From JACVRW01 sp963821275 (GTDB lineage: Bacteria; Actinomycetota; Thermoleophilia; Solirubrobacterales; Thermoleophilaceae), in contig CAWGDF010000006.1 in assembly GCA_963821275.1 (NCBI GenBank), positions 124,001 to 188,000 of the forward strand: a DNA stretch of 64,000 bases. Reading direction: 5' to 3'. A program made the translations under genes and the position numbers. Under the pieces are notes generated by a model. That model saw only the letters and a list, made by a program, of their open reading frames with translations, had not been told where the DNA came from and searched no databases. Each line of letters starts with the position of its first letter. Position 1 is the first letter of the stretch. This document shows positions 36,614-47,086 of this stretch, piece after piece.

Positions 36614-37343
36614 CCGCCGGTCGAGTCCGGCCCGCCGCGGCGCTTGAGCGGGCGCACGTCGGCGCCCTCGGGCTTGCGGCCGGTCACCTCCGCCAGCAGC
36701 TCCTCCAGCACGGTCATCCGGTCGGCCAGGCCCTTGATGGCGTCCGCCACCGGGTCGGGCAGGTGGACCCAGTCGGCGTCGGGGCCGTCCGGCCGCTTGC
36801 CGTCGACACGCACCGGGTGCCCGGGATTCCCCACCACCGTGGAGTTCGCCGGCACGTCATGAATGACGACCGAGTTGGCGCCGATCTTGCACCGGTCGCC
36901 GACCTCGATCGGCCCCAGCAGCTTCGAGCCGGCGCCGATCATCACCTCGTCCCCGACCGTCGGGTGCCGCTTCCCCCGGGCGAAGCCGGTGCCGCCGAGG
37001 GTGACGCCCTGGTACATGGTCACGTCGTCCCCGACCTCGGCGGTCTCGCCTATCACCACCCCGGAGCCGTGATCGATGAACAGGCCGCGTCCGATGCGCG
37101 CCGCCGGGTGGATCTCGATGCCGGTCACCACCGTTGTGACGTTGGCCATGAAGCGCGGTGCGAGCGGGACCCCGGATTCGTGCAGCGCGTGCGAGATTCG
37201 GTGCGACAGGAGCGCCTGGACGCCGCCGTAGGTGAGAAGCATCTCGGCCCTCCCGACGCTGCGTGCGGCCGGATCGCGCTCCTGGGCGGCCGTCAGGTCC
37301 TCGCGCAGCTCACGGGCCACCCGGGTCAGCGACCCCATGCCGA

Positions 37344-37347
<4 letters not shown>
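36610..37347 (-). CDS. cysE: Serine O-acetyltransferase
   Basis: CysE acetylates serine with acetyl-CoA, the first step of cysteine synthesis, and binds CysK through its C-terminus in many species. Starting at the GTG at 37347, which overlaps the cysK stop (GTGA), it has 245 residues; an ATG three codons later at 37338 is also possible. The left-handed beta-helix hexapeptides are clear, with the catalytic HPAARIGRGLFIDHGSGVVI and GGTGFARGKRHPTVGDEVMI. The C-terminus is longer than usual (RKPEGADVRPLKRRGGPD) and lacks the usual terminal Ile. Confidence 0.93.
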
Positions 37348-38291
<944 letters not shown>

Positions 38292-38323
38292 CGCTGCCGA
38301 GAGTAGCGCCAGGGCGGGCGGCG

Positions 38324-39811
38324 TCAGCCCCGCCGTACCCGCTGGTACACCCGACCCGCCGCGCAACCGCTCCCGGCCCGCAGGGCGGCGCGGGCCGCGG
38401 AGACGCCGCACATGCCGTGCACCCCCCCGCCCGGCGGGGTCGAGGACGAGCAGAGGTAGACCCCGTCGATCGGGGTCGAGTAGGGAACCGGGCGCGGCAC
38501 CGGCCGGGTGAAGAGCTGGAGCAGGTCCTGCAGCCCGCCGTTGATGTCGCCGCCCACGTAGTTGGGGTTGCGCCGCTGCACCTCGGCGCTGTCCATCGCG
38601 CTGCGGGCGGCGATCAGGTCGCGGAAGCCCGGGGCGAAGCGCTCGACCTGTCCTTCGATCGCCTGGGTCATGTCGCGCGTGGACCCGTTCGGCACGTGGC
38701 AGTAGGCCCAGCCGGTGTGCTTTCCCTCGGGCGCGCGCGTGGGATCGAACAGGCTCGGCTGCACGAGCAGGACGAAGGGGCGCTCCGCGTGCCCGCCGTC
38801 CACGACGGTCTGTTCGGCGGCGGCCACCTCGTCGAGCGTTCCCCCAAGGTGAACGGTCCCCGCGCGGACGGCCTCGGGCGCAGTCCACGGGATGGGTCCG
38901 TCGAGCGCCCAGTCGAGCTTGAAGATGCCCGGGCCGTAGCGATAGCGCTCCAGCGCACGGCGGTAGATCCCTCCGAGGCGCCCGCCGGCCAGCCCGAGGA
39001 ACTGACGCGGCGTGACGTCCAGAAGGGTGGGTGCCGCCCCCGGAGGCAGCTCGTCGAGTGACTGGATCCACCGACCGGTCTCGATTCGGCCCCCGAGCTC
39101 GCGCAGGTGGCCGGCCAGCGCGTCGGCCAGCCGCTGCGACCCGCCGCGGGCGACCGGCCAGCCCACGGCGTGGGCGCTGACCGCGAGCACGATGCCGAAC
39201 GAGGCGCTGATCGGGCTGCGCAGCGAGAGCATCGAGTGGGCGCAGCATCCGGCAAAGAGCGCCTGCGCGCGCTCGCCGCTGAAGCGCGAGCGTGCGAGCC
39301 CCACGGCGGAGCGGATGGCTCCGAGGCCGAAACGGGTGAGCAGCAGCGGGTGGCGGGGCGGGCGGAGCGGACCGAGGATGTCGCCCACCAGGGCGTCGGC
39401 ATGGGTTACGAGCGGGGTCATGAGGCTGCGGTAGGCCCGCTCGTCGGCACGCAGACCGCGGGCGGTCTCCTCGACCGATCGCTCCAGCATCACCGCGGTC
39501 CCGTCGTCCAGCGGATGGGCGAGCGGTGCGGCGGGTTGGGCCAGCTCGAGCCCGTGCCGGGCCAGCGGCAGCGCTCTCAGGAAGGGCGAGATGAGCGCCA
39601 GGGCGTGGACGGTGGAGCAGCTGTCGTGCACGAAGCCCGGCAGCGTGAGCTCGTCCGAGCGGCAGCCCCCGCCGAGCGTCGGCTCGCCCTCGATCAGCGT
39701 GACCGAGCGACCGGCCGCGGCGAGCGCGATCGCCCCGGCCAGCCCGTTCGGACCGGAGCCGACGACGACCGCGTCGCTTGCCGCCGTGTGCGACGAGGCG
39801 GGCTCAGGCAA
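38324..39811 (-). CDS. NAD(P)/FAD-dependent oxidoreductase, phytoene desaturase-like
   Basis: 495 residues from the TTG at 39811, which overlaps the stop of the preceding gene. The N-terminal dinucleotide fold reads AVVVGSGPNGLAGAIALAAA followed by LIEGEPTLGGGCRSDELTLP, the pattern of phytoene dehydrogenase and related flavin amine oxidases. RGGSQRLADALAGHLRELGG and the C-terminal DGVYLCSSSTPPGGGVHGMC (FAD-contacting GGG-H motif) complete the family signature. The substrate could be an isoprenoid or a polar lipid. No carotenoid genes lie nearby, so a carotenoid role is not supported. Confidence 0.85.
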   Translation of the reverse strand: MPEPASSHTAASDAVVVGSGPNGLAGAIALAAAGRSVTLIEGEPTLGGGCRSDELTLPGFVHDSCSTVHALALISPFLRALPLARHGLELAQPAAPLAHPLDDGTAVMLERSVEETARGLRADERAYRSLMTPLVTHADALVGDILGPLRPPRHPLLLTRFGLGAIRSAVGLARSRFSGERAQALFAGCCAHSMLSLRSPISASFGIVLAVSAHAVGWPVARGGSQRLADALAGHLRELGGRIETGRWIQSLDELPPGAAPTLLDVTPRQFLGLAGGRLGGIYRRALERYRYGPGIFKLDWALDGPIPWTAPEAVRAGTVHLGGTLDEVAAAEQTVVDGGHAERPFVLLVQPSLFDPTRAPEGKHTGWAYCHVPNGSTRDMTQAIEGQVERFAPGFRDLIAARSAMDSAEVQRRNPNYVGGDINGGLQDLLQLFTRPVPRPVPYSTPIDGVYLCSSSTPPGGGVHGMCGVSAARAALRAGSGCAAGRVYQRVRRG

Positions 39812-40565
39812 CCGCGCGGTCGCGGCGCATCCTGCGCTTGAGCGCGCGTCCGGGGGCCCCAACGGTGTAGATCGTGGAGCGGATCGCCGCACTGTGCCAC
39901 ACGTTCGTCCAGTGCCGCCACTGGCGCTTCTTGTCCACGCACGTCACCTGCGTGTCCACCTCGCCCTCGTGGCCGAAGTGGGCCGCCAGGTGGGTGAGCG
40001 TCGCCTGCCAGAAGCGGTCCTCCTGGCCGTGACCGCCCATCGCCAGACCCATCTCGTAGATGGGGTCGCTGGCGCGCATGAGCACCTGGGCCTGCGCCTT
40101 CGTCTCGCCATCGCGCTCGGCCGCGCTGAAGGTGATCCAGCCGGCGAACATGTGGCCCTCCGGAGTCATCAGGGTGAACGACTCCTCGTCGGCGTAGAGC
40201 ACCATTACCCCGGTGGAGAGCGTCATGCGACCCGGCAGGGCCATGTTGAGCAGCGCGACGTCGCCGGGGGCGATGCCCGTGAGCGGCCCGTAGAAGTTGT
40301 TTCCCTCCGGCCAGAAATCCGGGAAGCGCTCCTTCCAGGTGGCGATCAGCTCGGGGGCCGAGGTGCGCTCGGCCGGGATGCTCACCTGGTAGGTCTTCTG
40401 CCACATCTTCCCGAAGCCCTGGATCGGCGAGGCCAGCCGGCGCCCCTCGACGTTGATGTTGATGGCGCCCTCGGGCACCTCGGCGACGTTGAGCCGCGAC
40501 ACGGACTTGGCCCAGCTCGCCGCGTCGCGGGCGGCCGCCTGCTCCTCGGAACTCTCGGCGCTCAT
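39804..40565 (-). CDS. Conserved hypothetical protein
   Basis: 253 residues from the ATG at 40565, with a strong AAGGAGGA ribosome site. The middle shows GFGKMWQKTYQVSIPAERTS, FPDFWPEGNNFYGPLTGIAP, VMVLYADEESFTLMTPEGHM and ASDPIYEMGLAMGGHGQEDR. The alternating strands suggest a START-like or polyketide-cyclase-type beta barrel that could hold a lipid or cofactor, but no family is recognised. The end overlaps the flavin oxidoreductase start, so the two may act together. Confidence 0.6.
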   Translation of the reverse strand: MSAESSEEQAAARDAASWAKSVSRLNVAEVPEGAININVEGRRLASPIQGFGKMWQKTYQVSIPAERTSAPELIATWKERFPDFWPEGNNFYGPLTGIAPGDVALLNMALPGRMTLSTGVMVLYADEESFTLMTPEGHMFAGWITFSAAERDGETKAQAQVLMRASDPIYEMGLAMGGHGQEDRFWQATLTHLAAHFGHEGEVDTQVTCVDKKRQWRHWTNVWHSAAIRSTIYTVGAPGRALKRRMRRDRAVA

Positions 40566-40581
40566 TGCTTCCTCCTTCAGG

Positions 40582-40935
40582 TCACCCGGCCGCGGCCAGC
40601 GCGTCCTGCTCGTTGTCGTGGATGCCGACCGCGTCGTCGAGACGGGTCAGCTCGAAGATCTGCCGGTAGTGGTCGGAGAGGCCGAAGGCCAGGACGCGCT
40701 GGCGCTGGCGCTGCGCGCGCACCAAGAGCGTCACGAGCAGCCCGATGCCACCGCTGTTCATGTAGTCGAGGCCGGTGAAATTGAGCACGATGGCCTTGAC
40801 CTTCGGCCCGCTTGCGCGGCCGTAGGCGTCCATCAGCACGTCCTCGCTGGCCGCGGTGATGTCGCCCTGGATGTCGATCACGCTGGCCGTCCCGGAGGCC
40901 TCGCGGACTTCAAATCGGGTCGCTGCCTCAGGCAC
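40582..40935 (-). CDS. STAS-domain anti-sigma factor antagonist
   Basis: 117 residues from the GTG at 40935, preceded by a GGGGAGGG ribosome site. SVIDIQGDITAASEDVLMDA and GLDYMNSGGIGLLVTLLVRA give the STAS fold with the phosphorylatable Ser in NSGG. In partner switching, the dephosphorylated form binds an anti-sigma kinase and frees the sigma factor. It overlaps the second STAS gene by 8 nt and is the last of the three-gene signalling set. Confidence 0.9.
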   Translation of the reverse strand: MPEAATRFEVREASGTASVIDIQGDITAASEDVLMDAYGRASGPKVKAIVLNFTGLDYMNSGGIGLLVTLLVRAQRQRQRVLAFGLSDHYRQIFELTRLDDAVGIHDNEQDALAAAG

Positions 40936-41290
40936 CGTCCCTCCCCTCTGCGGCGCTGACGGCGCCGTCCTCGTTGTCTGTAATCGTCATGAAGTCGGCC
41001 AGCCGCGTGATCTCGAAGATCTCGCGGTAATGGTCCGACAGCCCGCACGCGCTGATCTCCACCCCGTGGGTGCGGGCCTGGGCCAGCAGGCCGACGATCA
41101 GAGCAATGCCGGTGCTGTTGATGTACTCGGCCCTGGAGAAGTTCAGTACCACCTGCCCCCCATCGCGGGCGGCCTCGTCGTAGCCCCGTTGTAGGGCCGC
41201 CTCGGCCGAGGCGTTCAGCTCCCCCGCGAGGTCGATGACCGAGGCGCCGTCGCGCCTGCGGACGCTTACCTCGAGCTCACGCGTCTCCAT
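40928..41290 (-). CDS. STAS-domain anti-sigma factor antagonist (paralog)
   Basis: 120 residues from the ATG at 41290, overlapping the phosphatase gene by 14 nt. The STAS core has SVIDLAGELNASAEAALQRG and EYINSTGIALIVGLLAQART with the target Ser in NSTG. Both STAS proteins share GLSDHYREIFEITRL near the C-terminus, so they arose by duplication. Two adjacent antagonists with one fused phosphatase/kinase suggest two signal outputs from the same switch. Confidence 0.9.
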   Translation of the reverse strand: METRELEVSVRRRDGASVIDLAGELNASAEAALQRGYDEAARDGGQVVLNFSRAEYINSTGIALIVGLLAQARTHGVEISACGLSDHYREIFEITRLADFMTITDNEDGAVSAAEGRDGA

Positions 41291-42896
41291 CCTTGGCTCC
41301 TTCCAGGCGCAGCGTCAGTTCGAGCGTCTGTCCGTCCGTGCCGCTCGTGGCGTGCGCCTCGTCGACCATCTTCTCTATGAGGAACAGGCCCCAGCCGCGC
41401 GAGCGCTGGCGGCCCTCGAGCTTCGCGGCGAGGTCGGGGGTCTCGGCGGGCGGAAGCTCGCTCGCCCCGCCGTGGTCACTCACCTGCACCCGCAGGCGGT
41501 CCGCCGACTGGAGCACGCGGATCGAGACGGGCCGGTCGGCCCGGTACTCGTTGCCGTGCTCCATCGCGTTCATGGTGGCCTCGGCCACCGCGGTCTTCAG
41601 CCGATCCACGCGCGCCGGCTCGAGGCCCACGCCGGCCACCGCCTCTTCCACGCGAACCATCGCCTCGCGCTCGTTTCCCTCCGCGCTCGGGAGGTCGAAC
41701 TCGGCCAGCACGTGGCCGTTGGACATGGCGGCCGGCATGCCGCCGGCGAGCGAGCGCTCGAGCGCCACCATGGTGATGTCGTCCTCCTGCTCGGCCTCCG
41801 GGCCGGTGAACGCCTCGAGGTCGGTCAGCACGCGATCGATCAGCTTCTGGCCACCGGCCGCGTGCGCCACCGTCTCCTTCAGGCGCGGGAACCCGAACAT
41901 GTCGCGCTCGGAGTCGTGGGCCTCGACCACGCCGTCGGAGTGCAGCAGCACCGTGTCGCCGGGCTGCAGCACGGCCTCCTTCTCCTCGTAGTTCATGCCG
42001 GGCATCAGGCCCAGCGGCATCCCCCGGGCGCGCAGCTCGATCACGCCGTCGGCCGTCTTCACGTAGGGCACGTCGTGACCGGCGTTGGCGAAGCGCAGCA
42101 GGCCGGAGGCCGGATCCAGCACGCCGTATAGGCAGGTGACGAACATCTTGGCCGGCATGTCCGGGCACAGGTGCTCGTTCACCCGCTCGAGCACCACGCC
42201 CGGCTCGATCAGGCGCTGGGCGGAAGCGCGCAGCACACTGCGGGTGGCCGACATCACGAGCGCCGCCGGCACGCCCTTGTCGGTCACGTCGCCCACCACC
42301 AGGCCCACGCGGCCGTCGGGCAGCGGGATCACGTCGTAGAAGTCGCCGCCCACCTCGCGAGCCGGGCGGTAGTAGGCGGCCAGGTTCCAGCCCGGCAGCT
42401 CGGGCAGCTCCTTGGGGAGGAAGTTCTGCTGGATCAGGCGGGCGACCTCGAGCTCCTGCTCGAAGCGCTGGCGCGTGGCCGCCTCCGCCTCCTGCTCGCG
42501 CACGAGCTGGCCCACCCGCAGGGCGGGGGCGGCCTGGGCGGCCAGGTTGTCGAGCAGCTTGCGGTCGTCGGAGGAGTACTCCTGCTCGGACAGGCGCGGA
42601 CCGAGGTTGAGCACGCCGATCAGCTCGCCCTGGCTTACGAGCGGCACGGCGAGCTTGACGCCCGCCTCCTTGAGCTCGCGCAGGGCGGGCGAGTCGAGCT
42701 CGAGGGTCTCGACGTCCACCGCGCCGCTGGCCGTGGCGAAGTAGGCGAGCAGCGGATCGTTGGGCGCGATGTCGACCGGCGTCTGCTCGGGAGCCGTCTC
42801 GGGCGCGCTGCGGCCCGCCTCGGGCGCCGATCCCGGGTCCGGCCGGCCTCCGCGCCGCAGGAGTCGCCGTCGGAAGGGTCTGGTCAGTCCTGCCAT
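41277..42896 (-). CDS. GAF-PP2C(SpoIIE)-HATPase fusion, partner-switching regulator
   Basis: 539 residues from the ATG at 42896 (ribosome site AAAGGA, spacing 8). Three parts are visible: a GAF-like sensor (about 45-150, with VKLAVPLVSQGELIGVLNLG), a SpoIIE/RsbU PP2C phosphatase (about 170-385, with YYRPAREVGGDFYDV, VVGDVTDKGVPAALVM and EQEDDITMVALE), and an anti-sigma-type HATPase (about 410-530, with AVAEATMNAMEHGNEY and RSRGWGLFLIEKMVDEA). It therefore carries both a phosphatase and a potential kinase for the STAS proteins encoded immediately downstream. No sigma factor gene is adjacent. Confidence 0.92.
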   Translation of the reverse strand: MAGLTRPFRRRLLRRGGRPDPGSAPEAGRSAPETAPEQTPVDIAPNDPLLAYFATASGAVDVETLELDSPALRELKEAGVKLAVPLVSQGELIGVLNLGPRLSEQEYSSDDRKLLDNLAAQAAPALRVGQLVREQEAEAATRQRFEQELEVARLIQQNFLPKELPELPGWNLAAYYRPAREVGGDFYDVIPLPDGRVGLVVGDVTDKGVPAALVMSATRSVLRASAQRLIEPGVVLERVNEHLCPDMPAKMFVTCLYGVLDPASGLLRFANAGHDVPYVKTADGVIELRARGMPLGLMPGMNYEEKEAVLQPGDTVLLHSDGVVEAHDSERDMFGFPRLKETVAHAAGGQKLIDRVLTDLEAFTGPEAEQEDDITMVALERSLAGGMPAAMSNGHVLAEFDLPSAEGNEREAMVRVEEAVAGVGLEPARVDRLKTAVAEATMNAMEHGNEYRADRPVSIRVLQSADRLRVQVSDHGGASELPPAETPDLAAKLEGRQRSRGWGLFLIEKMVDEAHATSGTDGQTLELTLRLEGAKDGDA

Positions 42897-42933
42897 CCGG
42901 GATCCTTTCTACGCCAGGGGGGTCCAGGAAGCG

Positions 42934-44154
42934 TTACGAAGATCGAAGCCACAGGGAGATGTGGGCGGGTTGAACGGTTTCGGCCACCGCGGCTCGCAGG
43001 TCCGCGCCGAGCGCATCGAGGTCAACCTCGTCGCGCAGCCGGCCGCCGAAGCTCTCCAGCGCGCGGGCGGCGTCGTAACGCCGGCGGTAGAAGCGCCGGT
43101 CGACGAGCGCCTGGATCCGCCCGCGTGCTGGGCGGAACAGGGCGGCCACGGCCAGCGTCGACCCGGCTACGGCGAGGTCGGATTGGTCGGTGAGAGGACT
43201 CAGGGCCAGCTGCAGCAGCAGCACGCTCCCCAGGTACGCGCCGGCCAGCGAGGCGGTCAGCGCGCCGTAGACGAGCGCCCGGTTGATCACCAGGTCGATG
43301 TCGTAGAGGCGGTACTTGAGAATCGCCGCGGCTGAGGCCACCGGCAGCGCGGCCACCCCGAGCAGCGCCAGGTAGAAGCAGACCTCCTCGACAGGGTTTG
43401 CGCCGCCGCCGGCCGGAGCCACTTCCGCCGCGATGCTCGCTGCTGCGACGAAGGTGAGCACCAGGACGATCGTGAGGACAAACCACTTGAGCTGCAGGCG
43501 TTCCTCCCCGCGCGATCGCCGAAAGCGGACGAGCATCGACAGGGCTCCCAGCACGAGACTGAGCAGCAGGAGGAGGCCGGCCAGCTGTTGGAGCCCGGTC
43601 ATGACCTCACCAACCGGGCCCTCGACTCCGAGCGGATTTTCGACCGGCGGGTCGGTCTCGGCGATGGGACCGGGGGCGAAGGCACCGAGTGCGCCGGTGA
43701 GCACGGCCGCAGCCGCAATCCAGCCAGCGAGGCGCCAGCGAGGCGACGGGGGGCGCCCGTCCGGATAGAGCAGCGTCACGAGGCCGATCAAGGCGACCGT
43801 GGGGAGGGCGAACGCCTCGGAGACAAACGCAGCCGCCTCGGTGCCCGGCAACGGCGTTGCCGCCTCCAGCCCGGCCTCGGCGTAGCAGGCGCTGGCGAGA
43901 ATCAGAGCCGCGGACAGCGCGCTGCCGAGGAAGATCCAGCCGACTGGGTTCGCGGGGCGCCGGGCGGCCACGATCCCTCCCACAGTCGAATAGGTCACGA
44001 TCAGCGCGGTCACAATGAGCAGGAAGCTCACCGTGATGTCGTTCGGGCCTCGTGAGTCGTCCAGCAGGGCGCGAACCGCGTGGGCGGCCACGAGCAGCGC
44101 CAGCGACAGCGCCCACCCGCACCAGACGAGACGGCGTGCGGTTCGCGGACTCAT
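42934..44154 (-). CDS. Multi-helix sensor-like membrane protein, paralog A
   Basis: 406 residues from the ATG at 44154. Seven to nine helices fill residues 10-320, with conserved ARRPANPVGWIFLGSALSAA, TLLYPDGRPPSPRWR and RFRRSRGEERLQLKWFV. The last part is the hallmark shared by all four paralogs: KYRLYDIDLVINRALVYGAL, RPARGRIQALVDRRFYRRRY and TVQPAHISLWLR. In other proteins this region precedes a histidine kinase or phosphatase domain; here the chain ends. A signal-transfer role is inference. Its start overlaps the cyclase stop by 4 nt. Confidence 0.75.
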   Translation of the reverse strand: MSPRTARRLVWCGWALSLALLVAAHAVRALLDDSRGPNDITVSFLLIVTALIVTYSTVGGIVAARRPANPVGWIFLGSALSAALILASACYAEAGLEAATPLPGTEAAAFVSEAFALPTVALIGLVTLLYPDGRPPSPRWRLAGWIAAAAVLTGALGAFAPGPIAETDPPVENPLGVEGPVGEVMTGLQQLAGLLLLLSLVLGALSMLVRFRRSRGEERLQLKWFVLTIVLVLTFVAAASIAAEVAPAGGGANPVEEVCFYLALLGVAALPVASAAAILKYRLYDIDLVINRALVYGALTASLAGAYLGSVLLLQLALSPLTDQSDLAVAGSTLAVAALFRPARGRIQALVDRRFYRRRYDAARALESFGGRLRDEVDLDALGADLRAAVAETVQPAHISLWLRSS

Positions 44155-44711
44155 GACGCCACCCGCTGTAGGGCGTAGACGGCGGTCGGGCGGGCCTTCC
44201 CCCTCAGTTCGAGTGTGCCGACCCGGTGGAGGTTTGCGCCGGGTGGTCCGAGCAGGGCGCGGGTGGACTCGGTGAGCAGCAGCGGCTCGCCCAGCTCGCG
44301 GGTGGCGTCCTGCACGCGCGCCGCCACGTTCACCGGGTCGCCGACCACGCCCAGCTCGGTCAACCCGCCGCCGCCGATCGTGCCCACCAGGACCAGACCG
44401 GAGTTGACTCCGACACCGATCCCGCAGTGCCCGTCCACGGCGCCGAACATCTCCGCCGAGGCGGCCAGTGCGCGGTCGGCGTGGTCGGGCAGGGGCGCCG
44501 GCGCCCCGAACACAGCCAGCAGGCCGTCGCCGAGGAACTTGTTCACCGACCCGCCGTGGCGCGTGACCACAGGCACCGCCCGCGCGAAGAACTCGTCGAG
44601 ATACGCAACGGCCTCATGCGCCGTGGCGCGGTCGGCGAAGCTGGTGAAACCCCGGATGTCCACGAACGCAACCGTGACCATGGCCCACTCGGGCTCCACG
44701 CGGCCGCTCAC
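44151..44711 (-). CDS. Class III adenylate/guanylate cyclase domain protein
   Basis: 186 residues, essentially one catalytic domain with no sensor. Metal-binding aspartates are in VAFVDIRGFTSFADRAT and VNKFLGDGLLAVFGAPA; the Asn and Arg of the transition-state pair are in GVVGDPVNVAARVQDAT. The substrate lysine in NKF favours ATP, though GTP cannot be excluded. Start and stop overlap the flanking membrane protein genes by 4 nt each (ATGA), so it is translated together with paralogs A and B and may receive their signal. Confidence 0.9.
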   Translation of the reverse strand: MSGRVEPEWAMVTVAFVDIRGFTSFADRATAHEAVAYLDEFFARAVPVVTRHGGSVNKFLGDGLLAVFGAPAPLPDHADRALAASAEMFGAVDGHCGIGVGVNSGLVLVGTIGGGGLTELGVVGDPVNVAARVQDATRELGEPLLLTESTRALLGPPGANLHRVGTLELRGKARPTAVYALQRVAS

Positions 44712-45868
44712 CGGGGCGTCCTCAGCCAGAGCGAGAGGTGGGCGGGCTGCACGCTGTCAGCCGCGACACGGCGCAGTTCGTCCTCGAGCGCGTCGAGGTC
44801 GACCTCGTTGCGCAACCGTGCGCCGAAGCTCTCGAGGGTGCGCGTCGCGTCATAGCGGCTGCGGAAGAAGCGCCGGTCGACGAGCGTCTGGATGCGGGTG
44901 CGCAGCGGCCGGAACAGTGCCGCCACGGCCAGCGTGGAGCCCGCGATGGCGAGGTCGGAGTCGGGGCTCAGCAGCAGCTGCAGCAGCAGCACGCTGCCGA
45001 CGTACGCGCCGGCCAGCGCCGCGGTGAGCGCGCCAAACACCACCGTGCGCCGGACCACAACGTCGATGTCGTAGAGCCGGTAGCGGAGGATGGCGACGCC
45101 GGACGCAACCGGGATGAGCAGCAGGCCGAAGAGAATCAGCGCCTCGGCGACCTCAGGGAATCCCGCGAACCAGAGAACGACCTGCAGCGCCAGGCAGGTG
45201 GCGCTCACGGCCCCCGCGGCCACGACCCACTTCATCTGCAGCCGCTCCTCGCCGCGTGAGCGGCGAAAGCGGACGATCAGGCCGATCGCGCAGCCCAGCA
45301 CGGCGAACGGGAGCAGCACCCACCCGATGCCCTCGGCGGCACTCGCCAGCTCCCCGGCGACGCCGCCGAAGCCGAAGGGGTTCTCGACCCGCGGGTAGTC
45401 CTCGAAGCGGCCCGGGGTGAAGGCATAGCCGACCGCGAGGGCGACCGTTGCGGCCGTCGCCAGCCACGCCATCGGCCGCCAGCGACGAGACGGCAGCCGG
45501 CCGTCGGGAAACAGCAACAGGAAGAAGGTGACCAGCGGCAGCAGCCCCGGGCTGAAGATCCAGGCGGCCAGCCACGTCATCGTCTCGCCGCCGGGCAACA
45601 CGCCGGGCTCCGCGAACAGCACGTAGCCGGCGTACTCCTCGCCGAGGCTCGACACGGCGAGCGCGAGGGACGAGCCACAGAAGATCCAGCCGATGGGGTT
45701 CCTGGGCTGATGTGCTGCGATCACGGCTCCGGCGATTGCGAAGGCAAGCGGTATGACCACGTACGCGACCGCGGCGCCCGTCCCCGGGGAGTCACCCACG
45801 GAGGCCGATCCGTTGGCCACGCCGAAGGCGGCGGTCGCGGCGAGCACGAGCGCGGTCAGCCCGCACAA
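44708..45868 (-). CDS. Multi-helix sensor-like membrane protein, paralog B
   Basis: 386 residues from the start at 45868. The same plan as paralog A: helices with AAHQPRNPIGWIFCGSSLAL, FPDGRLPSRRWRPMAWLA, RFRRSRGEERLQMKWVVAAG and the shared end YRLYDIDVVVRRTVVFGALT, RPLRTRIQTLVDRRFFRSRY, VQPAHLSLWLR. No catalytic domain. It is intact. Its stop overlaps the cyclase start. Confidence 0.75.
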   Translation of the reverse strand: MCGLTALVLAATAAFGVANGSASVGDSPGTGAAVAYVVIPLAFAIAGAVIAAHQPRNPIGWIFCGSSLALAVSSLGEEYAGYVLFAEPGVLPGGETMTWLAAWIFSPGLLPLVTFFLLLFPDGRLPSRRWRPMAWLATAATVALAVGYAFTPGRFEDYPRVENPFGFGGVAGELASAAEGIGWVLLPFAVLGCAIGLIVRFRRSRGEERLQMKWVVAAGAVSATCLALQVVLWFAGFPEVAEALILFGLLLIPVASGVAILRYRLYDIDVVVRRTVVFGALTAALAGAYVGSVLLLQLLLSPDSDLAIAGSTLAVAALFRPLRTRIQTLVDRRFFRSRYDATRTLESFGARLRNEVDLDALEDELRRVAADSVQPAHLSLWLRTPR

Positions 45869-45901
45869 CCCCCACGCCAGTCCGCGTGGCGAGACGGTGG
45901 C

Positions 45902-47086
45902 TCATCGTGGCGCCCTCGGGACCCTCAGCCACACCGACACGTGGGCGGGTTGCATGGTCCTGGAGACGACGGACCGCAGCTCGCCGCCGAGCGCGTCAAG
46001 GTCCACCTCGTCGCGCACCCGCGCGCCGAACCCCTCGAGCGTGCGCGCCGCGTCGTAGCGGCTGCGGAAGAAGCGCCGGTCGACCAGCTCCTGTATGCGG
46101 GTTCGCGCCGGGCGGAACAGGGCTGCCACGGCGAGCGTCGAGCCCGCGATGGCGAGGTCGGAATCGGGGCTCAGCAGCAGCTGCAGCAGCAGCACGCTTC
46201 CGACGTAGGCGCCGGCCAGCGTTGCCGTGAGCGCGCCGTAGACCAGCGTGCGCCGGATCACCAGGTCGATGTCGTAGAGCCCGTGGCGCAGCACGGCGAC
46301 CCCGATGGCGATCGGGATCGCGGCGAGCGACGCGCTCACGATCGTATTGCTCAGCTCGCTGATATCGGAGCTGACCACGAACTCGGCGACGACGAGGGCG
46401 CCGAGGGCCACGCCGACCAGGGCGCCGGCGTAGGTGAGCCACTTGAGCTGCTGGCGCTCGTCGTGGCGCCCGCGCCGGTAGCGGAACGCGAGCGAGGCGA
46501 TCGAGGCGAGGGCGGCCGCGAACAGCACTGGGCGGCGCCGACGGCCGAGGCCGCGTCGGCCCCCGGAACCCCGAGTGGGTTCTCGATCGCCGAGCCTTCG
46601 AAGCGGCCGGGCGTGAGCGCGATGCCCACGACCGACAGGGCCAGGCCGCCTGTAGCGGCGACCGCCACCGGCCTCCAGCGCGGTGAGAGCAGCCTGCCGG
46701 TCGGGAAGAGCAGCAGCAGGAGGGTGACCACCGGGCCGATCCCGACCATCCACACCCAGCTCGACACCCAATGAGCCCATGTCGCGGCCGCGCCCGTGGC
46801 CCCCGGCTCCAGCGACTCGATGTAGGAGACGGACGCGCCTCCCACGCCGTAGGCCAGACCGGCGCAGGCACATGATCCAGCCGATCGGGTTCTCCGGCCG
46901 CCGGGAGGCCACCAGGGCCCCCACGCTGGCGAAGGTGACCACGAACAGCAGGCTGGCCAAGAGCGTCGAGAGCTCGTCTCCGTCGTCGGAGGACTCTGCG
47001 AACACGCCGTAGGCGATCGCGAACGCGAACAGCGCGACGGTTGCGGCCCACGAGCCCCAGGCGAGCCATCGGGCGCGCCGGCTCAC
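45902..47086 (-). pseudogene. Multi-helix sensor-like membrane protein, paralog C, two frameshifts
   Basis: The N-terminus (MSRRARWLAWGSWAATVALF to RPENPIGWIMC) and the C-terminus (from VLFAAALASIASLAFRYRRG to the TGA at 45902) lie in one frame. The middle (CAGLAYGVGGASVSYIESLE to ADAASAVGAA) is in another. The switches are near 46868-46875 and 46525-46535. All conserved blocks are present across the two frames: FPTGRLLSPRWRPVA, RRGRHDERQQLKWL, HGLYDIDLVIRRTLVYGALT, RPARTRIQELVDRRFFRSRY. Two compensating one-base changes in GC-rich stretches suggest sequence error or very recent decay. Confidence 0.7.
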
